DNA from: Arsenicicoccus sp. oral taxon 190
Lineage (GTDB): Bacteria; Actinomycetota; Actinomycetes; Actinomycetales; Dermatophilaceae
Assembly (NCBI RefSeq): GCF_001189535.1
Contig: NZ_CP012070.1
Span: 2,542,001 to 2,606,000, forward strand
Direction: 5' to 3'
DNA: 64,000 nt
Shown piece by piece: positions 33,000-40,487 of the stretch. Both the position numbers and the translations under genes were made by a program. The notes beneath the pieces are model-generated. The model saw nothing but the letters and a program-made list of their open reading frames with translations, was not told the DNA's origin and ran no database searches. Positions within the stretch are counted from its first letter, which is position 1; each line of letters begins with the position of its first letter.

Positions 33000-33932
33000 G
33001 TGAGCCACCCGGACCAGACCCAGCCTCAGCCGAGCACCTACGAGTCGCCGCGTCACGACGTCCTCCCCGGGACCGACGGGGTCTTCGAGGGGACGATGGG
33101 CCCGACCGGTCGGCCGATGGTTGACTTCCCGGAGCCGCCGCCGCTGACCAGCCACGGCCCGGCGCGCGTGATCGCCATGTGCAACCAGAAGGGTGGCGTC
33201 GGTAAGACCACGACCACCATCAACCTGGGGGCGGCGCTGGCCGAGCTCGGGCGCAAGGTGCTGATGGTCGACTTCGACCCGCAGGGCGCGCTCTCCGTCG
33301 GCTTCGGGATCCGCACCAACGACCTCGACGTGACGATCTACAACCTGCTCGTCGAGCGGGGCCTGGACGTCCGCGACGTCATCCAGCCCACCCGCACCGA
33401 GGGCGTCGACGTGGTGCCCGCCAACATCGACCTGTCGGCCGCCGAGGTCCAGCTCGTCGGCGAAGTCGCCCGCGAGCAGATCCTGGCGCGGGTGCTGCGG
33501 CCGGTCATGGACGACTACGACGTCATCCTGATCGACTGCCAGCCGTCCCTCGGCCTGCTCACCGTCAACGCCCTCACCGCGGCGCACGGCGTCATCATCC
33601 CGCTGGAGTGCGAGTTCTTCGCCATGCGCGGCGTGGCCCTGCTCGTGGAGACGATCGAGAAGATCATCGACCGGCTCAACCCGCGCCTGCAGATCGACGG
33701 CATCCTCGCGACCATGTACGACGGCCGCACCCTCCACTCGCGAGAGGTCGTCCGCAGCGTCGTCGACCACTTCGGCGACGTCGTCTTCCACACCGTCATC
33801 TCCCGCACGGTGAAGTTCCCGGACGCGACCCTGGCCGCCGAGCCGATCACGTCCTACGCGTCGGCGCACAGCGGGGCCGAGGCCTACCGCCGGCTGGCGC
33901 GGGAGCTCATCGCGCGCGGTGGTGCCGCCTGA
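33000..33932 (+). CDS. parA: ParA/Soj-family ATPase
   Basis: 310 residues. The deviant Walker A KGGVGKTTTTINLG begins near residue 63, Walker A' DFDPQGALSVGFG follows, and Walker B is VILIDCQPSLGLLTVNAL. The first 60 residues are a Pro-rich extension not needed for the fold. There is no parB beside it; this is the second, ScpAB-linked ParA copy found in actinobacteria, probably helping chromosome organisation. GTG 33000 is preceded by GGGAGA. scpA starts 5 bases after the stop. Confidence 0.9.
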   Translation: MSHPDQTQPQPSTYESPRHDVLPGTDGVFEGTMGPTGRPMVDFPEPPPLTSHGPARVIAMCNQKGGVGKTTTTINLGAALAELGRKVLMVDFDPQGALSVGFGIRTNDLDVTIYNLLVERGLDVRDVIQPTRTEGVDVVPANIDLSAAEVQLVGEVAREQILARVLRPVMDDYDVILIDCQPSLGLLTVNALTAAHGVIIPLECEFFAMRGVALLVETIEKIIDRLNPRLQIDGILATMYDGRTLHSREVVRSVVDHFGDVVFHTVISRTVKFPDATLAAEPITSYASAHSGAEAYRRLARELIARGGAA

Positions 33933-33937
33933 GCGTC

Positions 33938-34942
33938 ATGACCGACGCCTCGGCCGCGAGCACCCCGGGAGGGGTGATCACCCGCCGCGCTGCGGCCACC
34001 CCCTTCGAGGTGCACCTCGCCAACTTCGACGGGCCGTTCGACCTCCTGCTGGGTCTGATCAGCAAGCACAAGCTCGACATCACCGAGATCGCGCTGGCGA
34101 CCGTCACCGACGAGTTCATCGCTCACATCCGCGCCGCTCAGCGGGCCGCCGAGCAGGGCGGCCAGGACTGGGACCTGTCCCAGGCCTCGGAGTTCCTGCT
34201 CGTCGCGGCCACCCTGCTCGACCTCAAGGCGGCCCGGCTGCTGCCGAGCGCGGGGCCGGACGACGAGGAGGACCTCGCCCTCATCGAGGCCCGCGACCTG
34301 CTCTTCGCCCGGCTGCTGCAGTACCGCGCCTACAAGCAGATCGCCGGCACCTTCGCGGACCGTATGGCGACCCACGGCCGGATCACCCCGCGGCAGGCGG
34401 GGCTCGAGCCGCAGTTCGCGTCGCTGCTGCCGGAGCTGGTCATGACCATCACCCCCGAGCAGCTCGCCATGATCGCGGCGCGGGCGCTGACACCGAAGGA
34501 GCCGCCGACGGTCGGGCTGGCCCATCTGCACGCCCCCCAGGTGTCGGTGCGCGAGCAGGCCGCGCTCGTCGTCGGTCGGCTGCGGTCGCGGGGGACGATG
34601 TCCTTCCGGTCCCTGGTGGCCGACGCCGACTCGACCCTGGTCATCGTGGCGCGGTTCCTGTCGCTGCTGGAGCTCTTCAAGGAGGCCGTGGTCGCCTTCG
34701 AGCAGGCCGAGCCGCTCGGTGAGCTGGACGTCCGGTGGACCGGCGAGGACCGCGAGGACGTGCAGATCCAGGGTGAGTTCGACGAGGGGGACGAGCCGCC
34801 ACCGGTGGTGGAGGGCGAGTCGGTGACGGACCGCGACGGTGCCCCGTCGGAGGACGAGGAGCGCGCGATGGCGGTGCAGTGGCTGCGCGACGGCGGCATA
34901 CGTGCTGGTCAGACGACCGGAAAAGGTGAGAGGCATGACTGA
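33938..34942 (+). CDS. scpA: Segregation and condensation protein A
   Basis: Kleisin subunit of the SMC-ScpAB condensin. The 334-residue protein begins its conserved part at FEVHLANFDGPFDLLLGLIS, with HKLDITEIALATVTDEF and EFLLVAATLLDLKAARLL following, and ends with the winged helix containing LVVGRLRSRGTMSFRSLV. The C-terminal 50 residues are acidic and disordered, longer than in many homologues. ATG 33938 is chosen by its distance from parA. It overlaps scpB by 8 bases. Confidence 0.95.
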   Translation: MTDASAASTPGGVITRRAAATPFEVHLANFDGPFDLLLGLISKHKLDITEIALATVTDEFIAHIRAAQRAAEQGGQDWDLSQASEFLLVAATLLDLKAARLLPSAGPDDEEDLALIEARDLLFARLLQYRAYKQIAGTFADRMATHGRITPRQAGLEPQFASLLPELVMTITPEQLAMIAARALTPKEPPTVGLAHLHAPQVSVREQAALVVGRLRSRGTMSFRSLVADADSTLVIVARFLSLLELFKEAVVAFEQAEPLGELDVRWTGEDREDVQIQGEFDEGDEPPPVVEGESVTDRDGAPSEDEERAMAVQWLRDGGIRAGQTTGKGERHD

Positions 34943-35579
34943 CTCTCAGGTAGAGGTCGACGGTCTGGAGGCTTCCGATCAGGCTCAGGTCGAGGTGGAG
35001 GTCGAGGCGCGGTTCGACATGCGGGACTTCCCGGCCGGGCTGCGCGGCGCGCTCGAGGCGGTCCTCATGGTGGTCGAGGAGCCCATCGACGAGCCCACCC
35101 TCGCCGCGGCCCTCGAGGTGCCGCAGGACCAGGTGCACGAGCAGCTCGTCGACCTGGCGCGGGAGTACGACGAGGGAGCCCGCGGCTGGCAGCTGCGGGC
35201 CTTCGCCGGCGGTTGGCGGGTCTACTCCCGGCCGGACTACGCCCCGGCCGTGGAGAAGTTCCTGCTCGACGGCCAGCGGGCCAAGCTGACCCAGGCCTCG
35301 CTGGAGACCCTCGCCGTCATCGCCTACCGCCAGCCGGTGTCGCGGGCGCGGGTCAGCGCGGTCCGCGGGGTCAGCGTCGACGGCGTGATCCGGACCCTCA
35401 TGACGCGCGGCCTCATCACCGAGACCGGGCACGACGAGGCGACGGGAGCGGTGCTCTACGGGACCACCCCCTACTTCCTGCAGCGGATGGGCCTCACCAG
35501 CCTGGACGAGCTGCCGGCCCTGGCGCCGTACCTGCCAGACTCTGACATCCTCGACGAGATCGCAGAACAGGGGCGTTGA
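34935..35579 (+). CDS. scpB: Segregation and condensation protein B
   Basis: 214 residues made of two winged helices: RGALEAVLMVVEEPIDEPTL in the first, and KLTQASLETLAVIAYRQPVS with VDGVIRTLMTRGLITETG in the second. It dimerises and binds ScpA. The first 25 residues are an acidic leader rich in Gln and Val. ATG 34935 lies 8 bases inside scpA and is preceded by GGTGAGAGG. rluB starts 2 bases after the stop. Confidence 0.95.
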   Translation: MTDSQVEVDGLEASDQAQVEVEVEARFDMRDFPAGLRGALEAVLMVVEEPIDEPTLAAALEVPQDQVHEQLVDLAREYDEGARGWQLRAFAGGWRVYSRPDYAPAVEKFLLDGQRAKLTQASLETLAVIAYRQPVSRARVSAVRGVSVDGVIRTLMTRGLITETGHDEATGAVLYGTTPYFLQRMGLTSLDELPALAPYLPDSDILDEIAEQGR

Positions 35580-35581
35580 CC

Positions 35582-36604
35582 ATGAGTCCGCAGTCCAACA
35601 GGTCCTCCGGATCCGGCCAGGGAGGCCGTGGCGGCCAGGGAGGTCGCGGCGGCCAGGGTGGCCAGGGAGGGGGCCGGGGTGCCGGTCGCCAGGGCGGTCC
35701 CCGCGCCGGGGGCTTCCGGGGTGGCGGCCCGCGCCGCGGCACGGGAGCCGGTGGCCGCGTGGCGGGGCAGGGCCGTGGCCGGCCCCAGCCCGACCAGCGC
35801 GCGCAGCGCCCGCAGCGCCCGCAGCGCCCGCAGCGACCCGCCCGCAGCACCGAGCCCTACGTCGACGTGCACAACCCTGAGGGCACGCGCCTCCAGAAGC
35901 TGCTGGCCGCCGCCGGCATCGGCTCGCGGCGCACCTGCGAGAACCTCATCGCCGAGGGCCACGTCCAGGTCGACGGCCAGGTCGTCACCGACATGGGGGT
36001 CCGCGTCGACCCGGCGTCCCAGCAGGTGCACGTCGACGGCGTGCGGGTGATCTTCGACGAGACCAAGGTCTACCTGGCATTCAACAAGCCGCTCAACGTG
36101 GTCACCTCGATGCACGACGAGCTGGGGCGCGTCGACATCGGCGACTACCTCGGCGAGGGCCGCAAGCAGCGGCTCTTCCACGTGGGTCGGCTCGACCAGG
36201 ACACCGAGGGCCTGCTGCTGCTCACCAACGACGGGGAGCTCGCGCACCGGCTGCAGCACCCGGCCTACGGCGTCACCAAGACCTACCTCGCCCAGGTGCC
36301 CGGGCCGCTGCCCCGCGACCTCGGCAAGCAGCTGCGCGACGGCGTCGAGCTCGAGGACGGCCCGGTCCGCGCGGACTCCTTCAAGGTCGTCGACTCCTCG
36401 CCCGGCAAGGCGGTCGTCGAGATCGTGCTGCACGAGGGCCGCAAGCACGTCGTGCGCCGGATGCTCGAGGCAGTCGGTCACCCCGTCATCCACCTCGTGC
36501 GGATCAAGGTCGGCGAGGTGGGCCTCGGCAACCTCAAGGCGGGCAAGATGCGGGCGCTGACCCGCGCCGAGGTGTCCTCGCTCTACGAGGCCGCCCAGCT
36601 GTGA
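35582..36604 (+). CDS. rluB: 23S rRNA pseudouridine synthase (RluB/RsuA family) with a Gly/Arg/Gln-rich N-terminus
   Basis: 340 residues. The first 95 are an RG/QG-rich, positively charged disordered region, likely to bind RNA, with repeats such as GQGGRGGQGG and QRPQRPQRPQRP. Then come an S4 domain (RLQKLLAAAGIGSRRTCENL) and the catalytic domain, with the essential Asp in HVGRLDQDTEGLLLLTNDGE. It modifies a uridine in large-subunit rRNA. In actinobacteria the gene always sits by scpB, and its stop overlaps tyrA (GTGA). Confidence 0.93.
   Translation: MSPQSNRSSGSGQGGRGGQGGRGGQGGQGGGRGAGRQGGPRAGGFRGGGPRRGTGAGGRVAGQGRGRPQPDQRAQRPQRPQRPQRPARSTEPYVDVHNPEGTRLQKLLAAAGIGSRRTCENLIAEGHVQVDGQVVTDMGVRVDPASQQVHVDGVRVIFDETKVYLAFNKPLNVVTSMHDELGRVDIGDYLGEGRKQRLFHVGRLDQDTEGLLLLTNDGELAHRLQHPAYGVTKTYLAQVPGPLPRDLGKQLRDGVELEDGPVRADSFKVVDSSPGKAVVEIVLHEGRKHVVRRMLEAVGHPVIHLVRIKVGEVGLGNLKAGKMRALTRAEVSSLYEAAQL
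35804..35830 (+). repeat. 9-bp tandem repeat in rluB coding QRP units
   Basis: CAGCGCCCG occurs three times exactly, with a partial fourth copy, encoding Gln-Arg-Pro repeats; such a run is prone to slippage in steps of 3 codons without frameshift. Confidence 0.85.
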
Positions 36605-37686
36605 GCGCGGGCCCGTCCCGCCGCGCCCGCATCGTCGGCACCGGCCTGATCGGCACGTCCGTCGGGCTGGCGCTGCGCGCGGCCGGGTGGCAGGTCAGCC
36701 TGCAGGACCCGTCGCCGACCGCGGCGCTGCTCGCCCGGGACCTCGGCGCGGGCGAGCTGGACGATTTGCCGCCCGACGTCGTCGTGGTCGCGGCCCCGCC
36801 GGACGTCGCGGCCCAGGTCGTCACCAAGCAGCTGGAGCGCTGGCCGGACGCCGTCGTCACGGACGTCGCCTCGGTCAAGGGGGTGGTCGCCGACGGCGTG
36901 CGCGCCCGGGGCGGCGACCTCAGCCGGTATGTTGGCAGCCACCCGATGGCGGGGCGCGAGCGGTCCGGGGCGGTGGCGGCGCGGCCCGACCTCTTCGAGG
37001 GGCGCGCGTGGGTCGTGGTACCCACGCCGGCCTCCAGCGACGAGGCCGTGGAGCGGGTGGTCGCGCTGGCGCGCGCGGCCCGGGGCGAGGTCGTGCAGCT
37101 CAGCGCCGCCGACCACGACGCGGCCGTCGCCACCGTCTCCCACCTGCCGCAGGTCATGGCGACGCTGACCGCCGCCCGGCTGCGCGACCAGGCCGAGGAC
37201 GCCGTGGGTCTGGCCGGTCAGGGCCTGCGCGACGTCACCCGGATCGCCGCGAGCGACCCGCTGCTATGGACCCAGATCCTCGCCGGCAACGCGGCGGGGG
37301 TCCGCGACGTGCTCCGCGGCGTCCAGGACGACCTCGCCGTCACCGTGCAGGCGCTGGACCAGCTGGCGCGCGGCGAGGACGCCCGCGGCGCCCGGGCCGT
37401 GCTCGCCGGCCTCCTCGACGACGGCAACCGCGGCCGGGCCCTCGTGCCCGGCAAGCACGGTGGCGCCCCCACGACCTACGAGGTCGTCACCGTCGTCGTG
37501 CCGGACGAGCCGGGCGCCCTCGGGCGGCTCTTCGCGGCGATGGGGGAGGCCGACATCAACCTCGAGGACCTCCACCTGGAGCACGCGGTCGGCCACCCGG
37601 TCGCGCTCGCCGAGGTGTCCGTCCTCCCGGCGGTGGCCGACCGGCTGCGCGACCACCTCGGGTCCGCCGGGTGGCGCATCCACTAG
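36601..37686 (+). CDS. tyrA: Prephenate dehydrogenase with C-terminal ACT domain
   Basis: Oxidative decarboxylation of prephenate (or arogenate) towards tyrosine. In 361 residues the dinucleotide loop is IVGTGLIGTSVGLAL near residue 11, the substrate-site motif is GSHPMAGRERSGAVAAR near residue 116, and the ACT domain begins at VPDEPGALGRLFAAMG near residue 300, which suggests feedback control by tyrosine. It overlaps rluB by 4 bases. Its TAG stop forms part of the cmk -10 box. Confidence 0.93.
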   Translation: MSAGPSRRARIVGTGLIGTSVGLALRAAGWQVSLQDPSPTAALLARDLGAGELDDLPPDVVVVAAPPDVAAQVVTKQLERWPDAVVTDVASVKGVVADGVRARGGDLSRYVGSHPMAGRERSGAVAARPDLFEGRAWVVVPTPASSDEAVERVVALARAARGEVVQLSAADHDAAVATVSHLPQVMATLTAARLRDQAEDAVGLAGQGLRDVTRIAASDPLLWTQILAGNAAGVRDVLRGVQDDLAVTVQALDQLARGEDARGARAVLAGLLDDGNRGRALVPGKHGGAPTTYEVVTVVVPDEPGALGRLFAAMGEADINLEDLHLEHAVGHPVALAEVSVLPAVADRLRDHLGSAGWRIH

Positions 37687-37689
37687 AGT
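37684..37689 (+). promoter_or_regulatory. -10 box (TAGAGT) of cmk, using the tyrA stop codon
   Basis: The TAG stop of tyrA (37684-37686) is the first half of TAGAGT, which ends 7 bases before the cmk ATG at 37697. Confidence 0.55.
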
Positions 37690-37696
37690 CCGGCCC

Positions 37697-38452
37697 ATGA
37701 CGAGCCGCCCCGAGCCCACCCTGCGTCCCCCGTCTCCTCAGGACCAGATGAACGGCCCGGACCTCGTCGTCGTCGCCATCGACGGACCCTCCGGCTCGGG
37801 CAAGTCCACCGTGTCCCGCCTCGCGGCGCAGCGCCTCGGCTACGGCTACCTCGACACCGGCGCGATGTACCGCGCCGCCACCTGGTGGTGCCTGCGCGAG
37901 GGGCTCCCGCTCGGCGACCAGGAGCGCGTCGCCGAGGCGGTGCTCGCGATGCCGCTGGCGATGGGCACCGACCCCGCGTCCCCGACCGTCGAGGTGGCGG
38001 GCGAGGACATCGGCATACCGATCCGCGCCACCGAGATCTCCACCCAGGTCTCCCAGGTCGCCACCAACCTGGCCGTCCGCGCGGAGCTGCGCCGCAGGCA
38101 GCGGGAGATCATCGGCCTCGTGGGCCGGGACCTCGGCGGGATCGTCGCCGAGGGCCGCGACATCACCACCGTCGTCGCCCCCGACGCCGACGTGCGGATC
38201 CTGCTGGTCGCCTCGGAGGAGGCGCGGCTGCGTCGCCGCTCCACCGAGCTGCACGGCACCGCCTCCGCCGAGGCCGTGGCCGCCACCCGCGACCAGGTCG
38301 TGCGGCGCGACCGCGACGACTCGACGGTGTCGACCTTCCTGACCGCGGCGCCCGGCGTGACCACCATCGACACCTCCGACCTGACCCTTGCCGGGTCGGT
38401 GGAGGCCGTGCTCGACGAGATCGCCGCGGCCATGGGGCGCATCCGTGACTGA
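37697..38452 (+). CDS. cmk: Cytidylate kinase
   Basis: Phosphorylates CMP and dCMP. The 251-residue protein carries the P-loop GPSGSGKSTVSRLAA near residue 32, the CMP-binding segment YLDTGAMYRA and the family motif VAEGRDITTVVAPDA. About 15 residues of N-terminal extension precede the core. It starts from a leaderless position after TAGAGT and overlaps the acyltransferase gene by 8 bases. Order cmk-plsC-der is conserved in related actinobacteria. Confidence 0.95.
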   Translation: MTSRPEPTLRPPSPQDQMNGPDLVVVAIDGPSGSGKSTVSRLAAQRLGYGYLDTGAMYRAATWWCLREGLPLGDQERVAEAVLAMPLAMGTDPASPTVEVAGEDIGIPIRATEISTQVSQVATNLAVRAELRRRQREIIGLVGRDLGGIVAEGRDITTVVAPDADVRILLVASEEARLRRRSTELHGTASAEAVAATRDQVVRRDRDDSTVSTFLTAAPGVTTIDTSDLTLAGSVEAVLDEIAAAMGRIRD

Positions 38453-39107
38453 CTCGCTCCGCCCGCTCGCCGCCCGACCCCTCATGCGCCGTGTGCACCC
38501 CGTCCTCGACCGCATCTTTCGCCTCGCCTACCGCGTCACCGTGCTCGGGCAGGCGCAGCTGCCGACCTCGGGGCCGGTCATCCTCGTCGCCAACCACAGC
38601 GGCGTGCTCGACGGCCCGCTCGTGGCGTCGCTGTGCCCTCGGGTGCCGCACTTCCTGGTCAAGCAGGAGCTGTATGCCGGGCTCGTCGGTCGCCTCCTGA
38701 CCGCGCTCGGCCAGATCCCGGTCGACCGCTCGACGGGGGACCGTCGCGCCCTCGCGGCCGCCCGGGAGGTGCTGGACGCGGGGGAGTGCGTGGGCGTCTT
38801 CCCCGAGGGGACGCGCGGCGCGGGCGAGGTCGAGTCGATCCAGCAGGGCGCCGCGTGGCTCGCGCTGCAGTCCGGGGCCACCGTCGTGCCAGTGGCCTGC
38901 CGCGGGACCCGGCCGGCCGGGCGGGGGGCGGGGGCGCTCCCGCGGCCGCGCGCGCGGATCCTCGTGGCCTTCGGCGAGCCCTTCGTGGTGCGGCCCGGCA
39001 CCCGGGACGACGGTCGGCCCCTGCCCGGCCGGGAGCGGCTGCGGGACGCGACGCTGCAGGTGCACCAGCGCCTGCGCGACCACGTCGCCGCCACCCCTCC
39101 CCGCTAG
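38445..39107 (+). CDS. 1-acyl-glycerol-3-phosphate acyltransferase family protein
   Basis: 220-residue PlsC-type enzyme attaching an acyl chain to a lysophospholipid. The HX4D motif is NHSGVLDGP near residue 50, and the glycerophosphate-binding motif is VFPEGTRGAGE near residue 119. There is one hydrophobic stretch near the N-terminus. GTG 38445 lies 8 bases inside cmk, implying coupled translation. In other actinobacteria this gene is directly before der; here a two-gene module is inserted between them. Confidence 0.88.
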   Translation: MTDSLRPLAARPLMRRVHPVLDRIFRLAYRVTVLGQAQLPTSGPVILVANHSGVLDGPLVASLCPRVPHFLVKQELYAGLVGRLLTALGQIPVDRSTGDRRALAAAREVLDAGECVGVFPEGTRGAGEVESIQQGAAWLALQSGATVVPVACRGTRPAGRGAGALPRPRARILVAFGEPFVVRPGTRDDGRPLPGRERLRDATLQVHQRLRDHVAATPPR

Positions 39108-39213
39108 CGGCCCCTCCCCGGTAGCCACCCTCCCGGGCGACCCATGTCGCAGGTCGGCCGCCGCCGCGCTCAGGCAGGCTGACCCCCGTCCGCTCTCTCC
39201 CGCCGGCCTGTGG

Positions 39214-39229
39214 TTATCGGATATGATAA
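39214..39229 (+). promoter_or_regulatory. Inverted repeat TTATC-N6-GATAA overlapping the -10 box of the NTase/HTH pair
   Basis: Arms 39214-39218 and 39225-39229. The -10 box TATGAT (39222-39227) lies inside it and ends 6 bases before GTG 39234. The position is what one expects of an operator for autorepression, and its AT-richness stands out sharply. Confidence 0.6.
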
Positions 39230-39233
39230 TGCT

Positions 39234-39917
39234 GTGGATGAGGATCTGGAGCGGGTGCTGCAGTCGGCCGCTCGGCTGCAGCTGCTGGTGCCGGACGCCG
39301 TCCTGGTCGGCGGAAGCGCAGCCGCGTACTACGCGGGTCACCGCGCGTCCTACGACCACGACCACGTCCTGCCCGACCTCGCCGAGCGATACGGCGCGGT
39401 TCTGGACGCCGTGGAGGCCAGCGACGGCTGGGCCACCAGCGTCCGCGCCTCGTCCCCACCATTCACCATCCTGGGGACCCTCGACGGGGTCGAGGCCGGC
39501 CTGCGTCAGCTACGCCGCTCCCGCGCCCTGGAGGTCGCCGTCGTCGAGATCGCGGGCGGCCAGCGGCTGACCGTGCCCACGATCGAGGAGACCCTGCGGG
39601 TCAAGGCCTACCTCGTGGTGCAGCGCAACCAGACCCGGGACTACCTCGACGTCGTCGCTCTCGCCGAGGCCATGGGGAGCGAGAGAGCGGTCCGGACCCT
39701 GCTCGGGATCGACGACTACTACATGGACCGGTCTGGTGAACCGGGGGCGGTGTCGACCATCGTCGCCCAGCGCCTCGCGCAGCCGGACCCGCGCGACACC
39801 CGCACGATCCGGGAGCTGCCGCGCTACAAGGGGCTCGTGCCCAGGTGGCACGACTGGTCCGTCGTCGAGCGGGCGTGCGGGGAGCTCGCCACGGCGATGC
39901 TGGAACGAGGTGCGTGA
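39234..39917 (+). CDS. Nucleotidyltransferase of the AbiEii-like type, possible toxin
   Basis: 227 residues. The nucleotidyltransferase core is seen as VGGSAAAYYAGHRASYDHDH, i.e. G26-G27-S28 with D41-x-D43, the metal-binding pair of the superfamily. TVPTIEETLRVKAYLVVQRN then RDYLDVVALAE resembles the AbiEii pattern in which Lys and Asp complete the site. GTG 39234 follows TATGAT by 6 bases; GTG 39210 would put the operator inside the gene. The stop overlaps the HTH gene's ATG (TGATG). Function as toxin is inferred from the pairing; a role in nucleotide modification outside defence is possible. Confidence 0.7.
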   Translation: MDEDLERVLQSAARLQLLVPDAVLVGGSAAAYYAGHRASYDHDHVLPDLAERYGAVLDAVEASDGWATSVRASSPPFTILGTLDGVEAGLRQLRRSRALEVAVVEIAGGQRLTVPTIEETLRVKAYLVVQRNQTRDYLDVVALAEAMGSERAVRTLLGIDDYYMDRSGEPGAVSTIVAQRLAQPDPRDTRTIRELPRYKGLVPRWHDWSVVERACGELATAMLERGA

Positions 39918-40423
39918 TGCCGCTCGCCTTCCGCAACGTCGATGCCCGGCCGAGCGACCCGGTGGAGACCTGGCCCTACGAGGCGCTGGTCACTGCGGTC
40001 GAGCGCGGCGGCCTGAGCGACTGGCGGCGGATCCACAGCGCCGTCCAGGCCGACCCCTGGGGCCCGGTCGCACGATCCCTGGAGGACTACTTCGGCTACG
40101 AGCAGCCGTATGGCGTGACGCCGTTGCTGCAGCGATCCATCGCCGCTGCGCGCGCCGCGGCCGAGGAGGCCGAGGCGCGGGCGGTGGCCAGCGAGGTCAC
40201 GAGCCTCATCGCCGCCAGCGGCCTGTCCCGGAAGGACTTCGCGGCACGCATCGGCACGTCGCCGTCCCGCTTGTCGACCTACGCGTCGGGCAAGGTCTCG
40301 CCCGCAGCGTCGCTGCTCGTCCGCATGAGGCGCGTGGCCGCGGCGCACGCCGACCGGCCGTCCTCGGGCCCGTCGTCACATCCCTCCCCGCCCGTCACCA
40401 GGTCGGGCGGTGACCGGGGATGA
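39917..40423 (+). CDS. XRE-type HTH protein paired with the nucleotidyltransferase, possible antitoxin
   Basis: 168 residues. The C-terminal HTH reads VTSLIAASGLSRKDFAARIG and continues SPSRLSTYASGKVSP. The N-terminal half (ETWPYEALVTAVERGGLSDW and RSLEDYFGYEQPYGVTPLL) is not a known domain to me but recurs in actinobacterial two-gene modules of this type. Start and preceding stop overlap by one base, so both proteins are made together. It may repress the operon through the TTATC/GATAA palindrome and neutralise its partner. The gene order, enzyme first and HTH second, is the reverse of classical AbiEi-AbiEii. Confidence 0.65.
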   Translation: MPLAFRNVDARPSDPVETWPYEALVTAVERGGLSDWRRIHSAVQADPWGPVARSLEDYFGYEQPYGVTPLLQRSIAAARAAAEEAEARAVASEVTSLIAASGLSRKDFAARIGTSPSRLSTYASGKVSPAASLLVRMRRVAAAHADRPSSGPSSHPSPPVTRSGGDRG

Positions 40424-40487
40424 GGGACAATGGGAGGCCGGTGCCCGCTCCGCGGCATACGGACCAGACTGCTGAAGGACCTCTGAC

